64,000 nt of DNA from the NCBI GenBank assembly GCA_039972875.1, contig JBDWMA010000006.1:124001-188000 (forward strand). The letters are read 5' to 3'. Shown piece after piece: positions 52,241-61,394 of this stretch. Each line of letters opens with the position of its first letter. The stretch's first letter is position 1. Under the pieces are notes generated by a model. It saw only the letters and a program-made list of their open reading frames with translations, was not told the origin of the DNA and ran no database searches. Position numbers and translations under genes: made by a program. The stretch is from Pseudoruegeria sp039972875. GTDB taxonomy: Bacteria > Pseudomonadota > Alphaproteobacteria > Rhodobacterales > Rhodobacteraceae.

Positions 52241-53680
52241 ATGAACTTGCTACTGATTGCTTCCGAATGTGCCCCTTTTGTAAAAACCGGCGGACTTGCG
52301 GACGTAATTGGAGCAATTCCAAAAGCACTCTCCGAAGAAGGCGTACAGGGGCGGGTATTATTGCCCCTGTACCCAGCACTTCAAGACGTGGCTGAAAAAG
52401 GCTCTGTTGTTGCAGAACTTGGCGAGTTATTCGGCGGCAACGCCCGTTTGCTTGCGGTCTCGGCGGAAGGTTTAGACCTGCTGCTGTTGGATGCCCCGCA
52501 CCTCTATGACCGCCCCGGCTCAATCTATCTGGGGCGCGATGGTCAGGACTGGCATGACAATCACATCCGCTTTGCCGCGCTTAGCATGATTGGCGCGCGG
52601 ATCGGCATCGAAGGTGTCGACGGCTGGACGCCTGATGTTGTCCATGCACATGATTGGCAAGCTGGGCTTGTGCCTGTCTATATGCGCCAGATGTCAGGAA
52701 ATCCTCCGCCATGTGTCATGACCATCCACAACATCGCATTCCAAGGAGTCTTTGGCGCAGAGGTCATGGGTGATCTGGGGTTGGATCCCCGCGGGTTTAC
52801 AACAGATGGCTTTGAATATTACGGGCGGATCAGCTTTCTAAAGGCTGGCCTTGCGCACTGCCACAAAATCACCACCGTCAGCCCGACCTACGCACGTGAA
52901 CTGATGCTACCAGAATTCGGCATGGGTCTTGAGGGGCTTTTACAGGCCCGCAAAGGCGACCTTCTCGGCATATTGAACGGCATCGATACAGATGTTTGGA
53001 ACCCCGAAACCGACAACGCCATTGAGCAAACATATTCGGCCCGCACCCTAAAACGCAAAGCGACCAATCGCGAAGCCCTCGAGCGTCGGTTTGACCTACA
53101 ATCAAACCCTGATGCGCCATTGTTTTGCGTTATCAGCCGTCTGACTGATCAAAAGGGGCTTGATCTGTTGATAGAAGTCCTTCCGCAGTTGATTGAACGC
53201 GGTGCACGATTGGCTCTTTTGGGTTCTGGCAGCCCTGACTATGAGCACGCATTCAAACAGGCGGCCCATAATCACCATGGTCGTGTCGGAGTTGTCATCG
53301 GCTATGACGAAACACTTTCCCATCAAATGCAAGCGGGGTCAGATGCAATCCTGATCCCCAGCCGATTTGAACCCTGTGGCCTGACACAGCTATATGGCCT
53401 GCGGTACGGCACACTTCCGGTTGTTGCCCGCACAGGCGGTTTGGCAGATACAATCATCGATGCCAATGACGCTGCTCTTCAGGCCAAGGCCGCAACAGGT
53501 GTGCAGTTTGCCCCAGTCACCGCGGAAAGCCTTGCGCAATCCATCGATCGGACCTGTGATTTATTCTTGGACCAAAAGGTTTGGACATCCATGGTACGTA
53601 ACGCGATGAAACACCCGGTGGGTTGGGATCAATCGGCCCGGCAGTACCTGTCTGTCTTTAAGGGTTTGATCGCATCGTGA
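52241..53680 (+). CDS. glgA: Glycogen synthase (ADP-glucose)
   Basis: A 479-residue GT5 glycosyltransferase extending alpha-1,4 chains. The KTGGLADV motif near residue 15 binds ADP-glucose, and the C-terminal domain holds SRFEPCGLTQLYGLRYGTLPV with the catalytic Glu. Length matches the family. It starts four bases after glgC and its stop overlaps glgX by four bases. Confidence 0.97.
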   Translation: MNLLLIASECAPFVKTGGLADVIGAIPKALSEEGVQGRVLLPLYPALQDVAEKGSVVAELGELFGGNARLLAVSAEGLDLLLLDAPHLYDRPGSIYLGRDGQDWHDNHIRFAALSMIGARIGIEGVDGWTPDVVHAHDWQAGLVPVYMRQMSGNPPPCVMTIHNIAFQGVFGAEVMGDLGLDPRGFTTDGFEYYGRISFLKAGLAHCHKITTVSPTYARELMLPEFGMGLEGLLQARKGDLLGILNGIDTDVWNPETDNAIEQTYSARTLKRKATNREALERRFDLQSNPDAPLFCVISRLTDQKGLDLLIEVLPQLIERGARLALLGSGSPDYEHAFKQAAHNHHGRVGVVIGYDETLSHQMQAGSDAILIPSRFEPCGLTQLYGLRYGTLPVVARTGGLADTIIDANDAALQAKAATGVQFAPVTAESLAQSIDRTCDLFLDQKVWTSMVRNAMKHPVGWDQSARQYLSVFKGLIAS

Positions 53681-55776
53681 ACGAACATCTGTTAGCCGGC
53701 CGTCCACATAAACTAGGCGCAATTTTTGATGGCAAAGGTACGAACTTTGCCGTGTTTTCCGAGAATGCGCAAAAGATCGAGCTTTGTTTGTTTTCCGATG
53801 ATGGGAAAACCGAGGTGCGTCGTGTCACCCTCCCCGAACGCACTGGGCCTGTGTGGCACGGGTACTTACCGGACCTCCCCGCTGGGGCCCTGTACGGCTA
53901 CCGCGCCTATGGCCAATTCGCCCCAGAGCAGGGCCACCGGTTTAATCACCATAAACTATTGCAAGACCCTTATACCCGAGAATTGCGCGGCGAATGGCTG
54001 CGAAATTCCGCAACGCTCGGATTTGATCAACTGGCCCCCAGCGAAGATCTCACCTTTGACACGCGAGATTCTGCTCCGTTTGTACCAAAATCCGTTGTAC
54101 GAGATGGCACGGTCAGCCCGGCACCTGTTAAAAGACCGCGTCATAACCGCACCGAGATGTTAATCTATGAGGCCCATGTAAAAGGACTCACACAGGAATT
54201 TCCAAACATTCCCGAAGATATCCGGGGCACCTATGAAGCGCTGGCCTCAGAACCTGTACTAGACCATTTAAAAAGCCTTGGCATCACAGCGATCGAATTG
54301 TTGCCTGTCCATAGCTTCATCAATGACGGGTTCCTGCTAGAACGCGATTTGGTGAATTATTGGGGCTATAATACAGTTGGTTTTTTTGCGCCCGAGCCCC
54401 GATATATGGGCCCCAACGGATACGCCAGTTTCCGGGCAATGGTGGATAAATTCCATGACGCCGGGATCGAGGTCATCTTGGATGTTGTATACAATCACAC
54501 CGCCGAAGGCGATCAACGCGGACCAACCCTGAATTATCGGGGGCTGGACAACGCCTCCTACTATCGCCTCCTAAACGGACAACAACGATACTATATCAAC
54601 GATACTGGCTGCGGAAATACTCTGAACGTCTCTCACCCTTATGTTCTGCGAATGGTTCTGGACAGTCTGCGCTTCTGGGCCGAAGAAATGGGTGTCGACG
54701 GCTTTCGCTTTGACCTGGCAACAACCCTGTGCCGCGAAGTTCACGGTTTTGATCCTTCGGGCAGTTTCCTAGATGCCCTCAGACAAGACCCTATTCTTTC
54801 CGAATTACACCTCATTGCAGAGCCTTGGGACATCGGTCCAGGCGGCTACCAACTAGGACAATTCCCGGCAGAATTTGGCGAATGGAACGATAAATTTCGC
54901 GATACCGTACGACGTTACTGGCGTGGTGATGATCATTCTGCACAAGAGCTTGGGGCCTGCTTGCTGGGCTCCGCCGGGCAGTTTGATAAAGGGGGCCGCA
55001 GGGCGTGGTCCTCGATTAATTTCCTGTCGTCCCATGACGGGTTCACCCTTGCGGATGTCACCCGCTACAACGAACGCCATAACCTTGCGAACAAGGAGCA
55101 AGGACGCGACGGTCATCACACAAACCATAGCGAAAACTGTGGGGTCGAAGGGCCATCCGAGGACCCAACAATTAATGCCCGACGCCACCGTCGACAGCTA
55201 AATATGTTGGCGACGCTGTTTCTGTCACAGGGCACGCCTATGTTGCTGGCCGGGGATGAAATCGGAAACTCTCAGAGCGGCAACAACAATGCCTATTGTC
55301 AGGACAATGCCACGGGCTGGATCAATTGGGCCGATACCAATGAAACCTTACTGAATTTTGTTCGTCGGCTGTCCGCTTTTCGCAATGACCATATGTGCGT
55401 GCGCCAATCCCGGTTCTTACATGGGGCACTGCGCTCTGTTGATGGCCTAAAAGATGTCGAATGGACAGGTCTTGATGGGGATCCGCTGCAATGGCGCGAC
55501 CCCGGCTTGTCAACTCTGGGTATCACACTGCGCAGTTCAGCTGAGGTCGCCGATCATGAATTGGACGGCGACATGGTTTTTATCGCTTTCAATCGTGATC
55601 CGATCCGCACCAAAATCAGTCTACCCGAAGGGCCCGAGGATCACTATTGGGTCCGGGCCATCGATACAGCCGCAGCAGACGTATTCGAAGTCTGCGAAAT
55701 TAATCCCGACGACGTTATGGTCGAAGGCGAGTCTGTTCTGGCCTTTGTCCTTGTTCCAAATGGGCGGGAGGCATGA
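53677..55776 (+). CDS. glgX: Glycogen debranching enzyme
   Basis: A 699-residue GH13 isoamylase-type enzyme that removes short alpha-1,6 branches left by phosphorylase. An N-terminal CBM48-like domain (LGAIFDGKGTNFAVFSENA) precedes the barrel. VILDVVYNHTAEG, FRFDLATTL (catalytic Asp) and LIAEPWD (Glu) are the signatures. The GTG start overlaps the glgA stop (GTGA). It follows the catabolic and anabolic genes in one operon. Confidence 0.96.
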   Translation: MNEHLLAGRPHKLGAIFDGKGTNFAVFSENAQKIELCLFSDDGKTEVRRVTLPERTGPVWHGYLPDLPAGALYGYRAYGQFAPEQGHRFNHHKLLQDPYTRELRGEWLRNSATLGFDQLAPSEDLTFDTRDSAPFVPKSVVRDGTVSPAPVKRPRHNRTEMLIYEAHVKGLTQEFPNIPEDIRGTYEALASEPVLDHLKSLGITAIELLPVHSFINDGFLLERDLVNYWGYNTVGFFAPEPRYMGPNGYASFRAMVDKFHDAGIEVILDVVYNHTAEGDQRGPTLNYRGLDNASYYRLLNGQQRYYINDTGCGNTLNVSHPYVLRMVLDSLRFWAEEMGVDGFRFDLATTLCREVHGFDPSGSFLDALRQDPILSELHLIAEPWDIGPGGYQLGQFPAEFGEWNDKFRDTVRRYWRGDDHSAQELGACLLGSAGQFDKGGRRAWSSINFLSSHDGFTLADVTRYNERHNLANKEQGRDGHHTNHSENCGVEGPSEDPTINARRHRRQLNMLATLFLSQGTPMLLAGDEIGNSQSGNNNAYCQDNATGWINWADTNETLLNFVRRLSAFRNDHMCVRQSRFLHGALRSVDGLKDVEWTGLDGDPLQWRDPGLSTLGITLRSSAEVADHELDGDMVFIAFNRDPIRTKISLPEGPEDHYWVRAIDTAAADVFEVCEINPDDVMVEGESVLAFVLVPNGREA

Positions 55777-55860
55777 CACCCATGCTCCTTTCTTTTTTCA
55801 GCGGCTCTTAAGGTCGCGGAGTCATTTATCCAAACTGAGTTTCATCAAAGAGGCGCTGCA

Positions 55861-57492
55861 ATGAACATCAACTCAATCCCCACCCAACCCATCCAAGGTC
55901 AAAAACCGGGCACATCAGGCCTGCGAAAAAAGACGCGGGTGTTCATTGAGCCAGGATATCTTGAGAACTTTGTCCAATCTGTCATAAACGCAATTGACGG
56001 CGCAGCGGGCAAAACATTCGTGCTGGGCGGTGACGGCCGTTATTTTAACAAACAAGCGATCCAGATCATCATGAAGATGGCTGCGGCCAATGGCGCAGCT
56101 CGAGTCATCGTCGGACAAAATGGCCTTTTGTCCACGCCTGCAGCCTCTCATCTTATTCGACTAAACAAAACCGATGGCGGCTTTATCCTGTCTGCCAGCC
56201 ACAACCCCGGTGGCATCGACGAAGATTTCGGCGTCAAATTTAATGGAACCAATGGCGGCCCCGCTCCTGAATCCCTGACCGACAAAATGGTCACGCAGAC
56301 CGAAACCCTGACAAGTTATAAAATCCTTGATGCGGTCGATGTTGATCTTTCTGCTCTTGGTAACAGCCAGCTTGGCGATATGACCGTGTCCGTGGTTGAT
56401 CCTGTCGCTGACTACAAAGACCTCATGCAAAGCCTGTTTGATTTTGATGGCATCAAAGCCATGTTTGCAAACGGATTCACCATGCGGTTTGATGCGATGC
56501 ATGCGGTGACTGGCCCCTACGCCACAGAGATCATCGAAAACACCCTTGGCGCGCCAGCGGGCACTGTGATCAATGCCATTCCACTCGAAGATTTCGGAGG
56601 CGGTCACCCAGATCCAAACCCGGTTTGGGCCAAAGAACTGATGGACATCATGTCCGGTGAAACTACACCGGATTTTGGCGCAGCTTCTGATGGGGACGGC
56701 GACCGAAATTTGATCGTTGGACCAAACCAGTATGTGGCACCGTCTGACAGTCTTGCAGTGCTCTGTGCGAATGCTCATCTGGCTCCGGCCTATGCCAAAG
56801 GCCTTGCCGGGGTTGCACGCTCTATGCCGACCAGCGCAGCAGCGGATCGCGTGGCCGCAAAACTGGGGATCACATCTTTTGAAACCCCCACGGGTTGGAA
56901 GTTCTTCGGCAATCTTCTTGATGCAGGCCGCGCAACCATCTGCGGAGAGGAAAGCGCTGGAACAGGCTCTGATCACGTGCGTGAAAAAGACGGTTTGTGG
57001 GCTGTGCTCTTGTGGCTGAATGTTTTGGCTGTTCGCGGACAATCCGTAAACGACATCATGCAGGATCATTGGGCCAGCTACGGGCGCAACTTTTACTCCC
57101 GCCACGATTATGAGGCCGTCGCGACCGAAAAAGCCAATGCCCTTATGGGTGGGCTGAACACCCGCGCTGCAGAGCTGGCAGGCGTCAAAGCGGCCGGCCT
57201 CACCGTGGATCGCGCGGACCAGTATGCCTATGATGACCCGATTGATGGTTCTCACTCTGCAAACCAAGGGTTCCGGATCTTTTTTGAAGGCGGTGCTCGG
57301 GCCGTCGTCCGTTTGTCGGGCACCGGCACCGAGGGCGCCACAATCCGGCTTTACCTCGAAAGCTATAACGACACCCCGGCGGATGTGAACACCGATACCC
57401 AAGAGGCCCTGACCGCCGTACGCGCAGCCGCCCTGGAGATTTGCGGCTTCCAACAGCACATCGGGCGCGTGGATGCAGATGTGATTTCCTAA
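55861..57492 (+). CDS. pgm: Phosphoglucomutase (alpha-D-glucose phosphate-specific)
   Basis: A 543-residue enzyme converting glucose-1-phosphate and glucose-6-phosphate, linking glycogen to glycolysis. The phosphoserine is Ser113 in ILSASHNPGG, the metal loop is in GAASDGDGDRN, and the sugar-recognition loop GEESAG follows. Long family form (over 500 residues). It lies 84 bases after glgX and is the last gene of the glycogen operon, so the set covers the whole path between glucose-6-phosphate and glycogen. Confidence 0.96.
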   Translation: MNINSIPTQPIQGQKPGTSGLRKKTRVFIEPGYLENFVQSVINAIDGAAGKTFVLGGDGRYFNKQAIQIIMKMAAANGAARVIVGQNGLLSTPAASHLIRLNKTDGGFILSASHNPGGIDEDFGVKFNGTNGGPAPESLTDKMVTQTETLTSYKILDAVDVDLSALGNSQLGDMTVSVVDPVADYKDLMQSLFDFDGIKAMFANGFTMRFDAMHAVTGPYATEIIENTLGAPAGTVINAIPLEDFGGGHPDPNPVWAKELMDIMSGETTPDFGAASDGDGDRNLIVGPNQYVAPSDSLAVLCANAHLAPAYAKGLAGVARSMPTSAAADRVAAKLGITSFETPTGWKFFGNLLDAGRATICGEESAGTGSDHVREKDGLWAVLLWLNVLAVRGQSVNDIMQDHWASYGRNFYSRHDYEAVATEKANALMGGLNTRAAELAGVKAAGLTVDRADQYAYDDPIDGSHSANQGFRIFFEGGARAVVRLSGTGTEGATIRLYLESYNDTPADVNTDTQEALTAVRAAALEICGFQQHIGRVDADVIS

Positions 57493-57502
57493 TCAGACGA
57501 CA

Positions 57503-57535
57503 GAGCGTGGGAATTTACCAACATTTCCCGCGCTC
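57503..57535 (+). terminator. Stem-loop after pgm
   Basis: GAGCGTGGGAA (57503-57513) and TTCCCGCGCTC (57525-57535) form an 11-bp stem with one G-U pair, 11 bases beyond pgm. No T-run follows, so it may protect or process the end of the glycogen mRNA rather than terminate cleanly. Confidence 0.5.
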
Positions 57536-57581
57536 GGCCCTTGACGCCCCCAGAGCGGTGGCATAATCGTATCGACGCTAC

Positions 57582-57655
57582 GCGGGCGTTGTGTAGTGGT
57601 AAGACCTTAGCCTTCCAAGCTAATGACGCGGGTTCGATTCCCGCCGCCCGCTCCA
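57582..57655 (+). tRNA. tRNA-Gly(TCC)
   Basis: 74 bases including an encoded CCA. The acceptor arms GCGGGCG and CGCCCGC pair, the anticodon stem TTAGC/GCTAA holds CTTCCAA (anticodon TCC), and the T arm CGGGT-TCGATTC-CCG is canonical. It reads GGA and GGG glycine codons. Confidence 0.96.
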
Positions 57656-57661
57656 AAACCT

Positions 57662-57779
57662 CCCCTTAACTTGCATAGACAGACACAACGATTACCTTGA
57701 TCGCTGCGTTATCAATGGCTGACGTCTTAGACCTTCCCTGCACAATCAGAATCTGTTTGGATCTAACAAGCTTAAGGGG
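57662..57779 (+). repeat. Long-range inverted repeat flanking the ATPase gene leader
   Basis: CCCCTTAACTTG (57662-57673) is complementary to CAAG-C-TTAAGGGG (57767-57779): 12 matched pairs with one bulged base. The right arm contains AAGGGG, the ribosome binding site of the gene at 57785, five bases before its ATG. The left arm begins 7 bases after tRNA-Gly. The 93 bases in between presumably hold the gene's own promoter. Confidence 0.6.
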
Positions 57780-57784
57780 ATTCG

Positions 57785-59356
57785 ATGACCACTCTTTCAA
57801 TTAAAACATCCGATAATGAACCTCTAACCACCGAACTCAGGAATGGCGATGTGCTTTATGTACTCGGGGCCAATGGTGCCGGGAAATCAACACTCTTGTT
57901 TGAATGGGCACGATCAAACCCTGGCTCAAAACTGATCGCGGGTAACCGGGACATTACCTTTTCCAACGCAGGGGTTGAATTTAGCGCTGCTCAAGCCGTC
58001 CAAAACGAAAAAAATTCAACTGAGTACATCCGTCAGCCTGCCACCCGTTACAACAGGCGGACACACAACAACGATAATTGGCTGAAAGCACTAATATTTC
58101 TACTAAAGTCCAAGGGTGATTACCTTTATCGTCAATACCAAAAAGCGGACATTGAAGATAAGCCTGACGAAAAGAAGCAAGCCCTCGAAAACCAACCTGA
58201 AGACCTGATTAACAATGCATTTAGGGTAGCGAACCTCCCCCTGATACTGGAATGGAACGAAAAATCGGAACTCATCGCCACAAAGCAAGGGGTGAGTGAA
58301 CCATTTGGGCATAACGAAATGTCCGACGGGGAAAGATCAGCTCTTATTTTGACGGCATCCGCTATTCTTGCCGACAAAAACGGAACAATCCTGATTGATG
58401 AACCAGAGCGGCACCTGCATCGGTCCATTTCGGCTCCTTTGCTGGCCTATCTGAAAGAGATCCGCAAAGATTTAAAATGGGTCATCTCAACCCATGACCT
58501 AACTCTCCCGGCCGATGATCCAAAAGCAAAAATACTGGCGCTTTATGGGTATGATGGTGCCACTTGGATAGCGGATCTACTGGACAATGACGGCACCCTT
58601 GATCCCGCAATTTCAGCGGCGATTTATGGGGCCCGACAAAAGGTTCTGTTTATTGAAGGTAATCGTTCAACAAGCCTTGATCTACCTCTCTATAGCCTCC
58701 TGTTCCCAGAGGTTACGATCATACCTGTCGGCACGTGCAAAGACGTTCAGCAAGCCGTCAAAGGCCTAAAAAACATTGAGACCATCCATCACATGATACC
58801 GCGTGGGTTGGTCGATTCAGACAACCGGGCAGATTTGGAAAAACTCCAACAAGAAGGCGTATTTGCACTAAAGGTTTACGCCATTGAGTCGCTGTATTTC
58901 CATCCAATCGTCATTGAAGCCGTCTTAAAAATCGCAGGGACCAATCTTACTTTGGCGACTGTCACTGAAAAAGCCTGTTCGTGCATCAATGACGGGGCCA
59001 TCAAAAAATTGGCGAATGACAAAGCCTATCGGGAAATGAAAATCGGAATAGATCAGCAAATACCAACCTACGACGCATTTTTAGCAATAGAGAGCAAAAC
59101 AACTATAGAAATCTGCGACCCGGTGGCCCGTCGAGATGAAATAGAATCCGAAATTCGATCCTTCGTAGATTCTAAGAATTGGGAGGCCCTGTTGAAATCA
59201 GTAAAAATCAAAGATACGCCAGCACCGGGAAAAATTGCCCAATTGCTAGGTTATAGAAGTAAAGATGTATACCAACAGGTCGCGCTAAAAGCGCTCAGAG
59301 CTGAACCTGACCTTCTTTCACAGCTTAAACAACTTGTCCCTGTGACTTTTGATTAG
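57785..59356 (+). CDS. Fused AAA ATPase-DUF4435 protein, PARIS-like
   Basis: A 523-residue single chain with two parts. Residues 1-250 form an ABC/OLD-type ATPase: Walker A GANGAGKST (28-36), a helical insertion (about 95-150), signature EMSDGERSA (178-186), Walker B TILIDEPER (201-209) and a switch His237. Residues 285-480 resemble DUF4435, a TOPRIM-like fold: VLFIEG (Glu291), VDSD (Asp344, Asp346) and AIESLYF (Glu368). The same two modules make up AriA and AriB of the PARIS anti-phage system, which can be fused. It stands alone 129 bases after tRNA-Gly and appears AT-richer than its neighbours, suggesting acquisition. Other OLD-like nucleases remain possible. Confidence 0.75.
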   Translation: MTTLSIKTSDNEPLTTELRNGDVLYVLGANGAGKSTLLFEWARSNPGSKLIAGNRDITFSNAGVEFSAAQAVQNEKNSTEYIRQPATRYNRRTHNNDNWLKALIFLLKSKGDYLYRQYQKADIEDKPDEKKQALENQPEDLINNAFRVANLPLILEWNEKSELIATKQGVSEPFGHNEMSDGERSALILTASAILADKNGTILIDEPERHLHRSISAPLLAYLKEIRKDLKWVISTHDLTLPADDPKAKILALYGYDGATWIADLLDNDGTLDPAISAAIYGARQKVLFIEGNRSTSLDLPLYSLLFPEVTIIPVGTCKDVQQAVKGLKNIETIHHMIPRGLVDSDNRADLEKLQQEGVFALKVYAIESLYFHPIVIEAVLKIAGTNLTLATVTEKACSCINDGAIKKLANDKAYREMKIGIDQQIPTYDAFLAIESKTTIEICDPVARRDEIESEIRSFVDSKNWEALLKSVKIKDTPAPGKIAQLLGYRSKDVYQQVALKALRAEPDLLSQLKQLVPVTFD

Positions 59357-59442
59357 TTTCACATATGCGCGACGATAGAGCGCTTGCCGCTATGGCTCTG
59401 ACGCAGTAATCCCGTGGACGAACCAATACAGGGCACCCCACT

Positions 59443-61236
59443 ATGGCCAGAAACGACGCTGCGACCCTTGAAGATCGTGAAAAATCCAAACGTGTCGGCG
59501 CTCTTAAGGGGCTGTTTCCGTTTATATTGCCCTACAAGCTTTATGTGCTCTTCGCGGGTCTCGCGCTGGTTCTAACGGCCAGTGTATCGCTCGCATTGCC
59601 GCTTGCGGTGCGCCGGGTTGTTGACAGTTTTTCCTCTGGTGAAACCCAGCTGTTGGACAGCTATTTCTTTGCCGCTCTGATGATCGCCACGTTGTTGGCT
59701 CTGGGCACTGGGGCCCGCTATTATCTGGTGACCCGCCTTGGTGAACGCGTTGTTGCCGACATCCGCAAAGCGGTGTTTGACCGGGTGATCGGACTATCGC
59801 CATCCTTTTATGAAAACATCATGACCGGAGAAGTGCTGTCGCGAATTACCACTGACACTACCGTTATACAGTCCGTCATTGGCTCCTCTGTATCAGTGGC
59901 GCTGCGCAATGTTCTGATCTTGATTGGTGGCATGGTCTTGATGTTGCTAACCAGCGCTAAACTGACCGGGCTTGTATTGCTGATTGTCCCTGCGGTTATT
60001 GTGCCGATCATTGTTTTGGGCCGTCGCCTGCGCAAGCTAAGCCGCACAAACCAAGATCTAATTGCCGAAAGCTCTGGCAGCGCGTCTGAGGCGTTGACAG
60101 CCGTTCAAACCGTTCAGGCCTTTACCCACGAATTGCTGACCCGTCAGGATTTCGCGTCCGTGACAGAAAGATCCTATGATTCTGCGGTCAAACGGATTTC
60201 CACACGCGCGATCATGACCGTTATCGTGATTTTCTTGATCTTCGCTGGCGTCGTTGGCGTGCTTTGGATCGGGGCCCGGGACGTTCGCGCCGGAGACATG
60301 AGTGTCGGCGCGTTGGTACAATTCGTGATCTATGCGATCATGATGGCTGGTTCTGTGGGGGCACTTTCTGAAATTTGGAGCGAACTTCAACGGGCCGCAG
60401 GCGCAACCGAACGCCTGATCGAATTGCTCAACGCGCCAGACTCTGTGTTTGATCCAAACACCTCTATCGCAGCGCCCTCCCCATGCTTAGGGGAGCTAAC
60501 CTTTGACAATGTCGTCTTTCATTACCCCTCCCGTCGCTCGATCGCTGCTTTGGACGGTATCGACATGACCGTCAAACCCGGAGAGACCATCGCCCTTGTC
60601 GGGCCATCCGGGGCCGGAAAATCAACAATTTTGCAATTACTCTTACGGTTTTACGATCCCACCAGCGGAGCCATTCGGATCGATGGGATCGACCTGCAAA
60701 CCATGACCCGCAGTGATTTTCGCAAATCCATCGCCTTGGTCCCTCAGGACCCGGTTATTTTTGCTTCAACCGCCCGTGAAAACATACGATTTGGCCGTCC
60801 AGATGCAACCGATGACGAGGTCGAAGCCGCCGCCAAAGCAGCTGCAGCTCATGATTTCCTAACCGAACTACCCGATGGCTATGATAGTCAGGTGGGTGAG
60901 CGCGGTGTGATGCTGTCTGGTGGCCAAAAACAGCGTATCGCGATTGCGCGCGCCATTCTGCGAGATGCCCCGATTTTGCTCTTGGATGAGGCGACAAGCG
61001 CCCTTGATGCCGAAAGTGAACGTGCTGTTCAACAAGCCGTCGACGTGATGAGCGCCACACGCACCACCCTGATCGTCGCGCATCGCTTGGCTACCGTTAA
61101 AAAAGCTGACCGTATTTTGGTGTTCGATAAGGGCCAAATTGTATCATCTGGCACCCATGAATCGCTGGTGGAACAAGGGGGGCTCTATGCCCGCCTTGCA
61201 CGGCTTCAATTCACCGAAGGTGCCATTTCGGCATAA
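59443..61236 (+). CDS. ABC exporter, fused membrane and ATPase domains
   Basis: A 597-residue half-transporter of the ABCB/MsbA type, working as a homodimer or heterodimer. Six helices fill about 25-330. The nucleotide-binding domain follows with GPSGAGKST (Walker A), LVPQDPVIFA (Q-loop), LSGGQKQRIAIARA and ILLLDEATSALDAESE. Possible substrates include lipids, drugs and peptides; sequence does not decide. It starts 86 bases after the ATPase-DUF4435 gene and looks like ordinary chromosomal DNA, so it is probably not part of that system. Confidence 0.92.
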   Translation: MARNDAATLEDREKSKRVGALKGLFPFILPYKLYVLFAGLALVLTASVSLALPLAVRRVVDSFSSGETQLLDSYFFAALMIATLLALGTGARYYLVTRLGERVVADIRKAVFDRVIGLSPSFYENIMTGEVLSRITTDTTVIQSVIGSSVSVALRNVLILIGGMVLMLLTSAKLTGLVLLIVPAVIVPIIVLGRRLRKLSRTNQDLIAESSGSASEALTAVQTVQAFTHELLTRQDFASVTERSYDSAVKRISTRAIMTVIVIFLIFAGVVGVLWIGARDVRAGDMSVGALVQFVIYAIMMAGSVGALSEIWSELQRAAGATERLIELLNAPDSVFDPNTSIAAPSPCLGELTFDNVVFHYPSRRSIAALDGIDMTVKPGETIALVGPSGAGKSTILQLLLRFYDPTSGAIRIDGIDLQTMTRSDFRKSIALVPQDPVIFASTARENIRFGRPDATDDEVEAAAKAAAAHDFLTELPDGYDSQVGERGVMLSGGQKQRIAIARAILRDAPILLLDEATSALDAESERAVQQAVDVMSATRTTLIVAHRLATVKKADRILVFDKGQIVSSGTHESLVEQGGLYARLARLQFTEGAISA

Positions 61237-61394
61237 ATTCAAAACACAATCTGGTATACCGTGGCGTCAAAATCACCCCAAACGGGATGATGACGCTGCG
61301 TATTGTGCAAAGGGATGCTTGTGTTGTTGCGTTCAAATTTGCATTTTTAATCTGAATGATACCAAAGTATCAAAGTTCAGGGGAGGAGATCGCA

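Noticed and set aside
56161..57459. Open frame of 432 codons on the minus strand opposite pgm
   Set aside because: It lies wholly inside a well-supported enzyme gene, has Cys/His-rich composition unlike real proteins, and follows from codon bias of pgm.
57582..59442. Integrated element bounded by a tRNA-Gly duplication
   Set aside because: I searched the bases after the ATPase gene for a copy of the tRNA 3' end and found none; no integrase is present. The gene may still be acquired, but not as a visible island.
59443..61236. ABC exporter as partner of the PARIS-like gene
   Set aside because: It is a complete exporter with ordinary composition and its own start 86 bases downstream; nothing but proximity links it.
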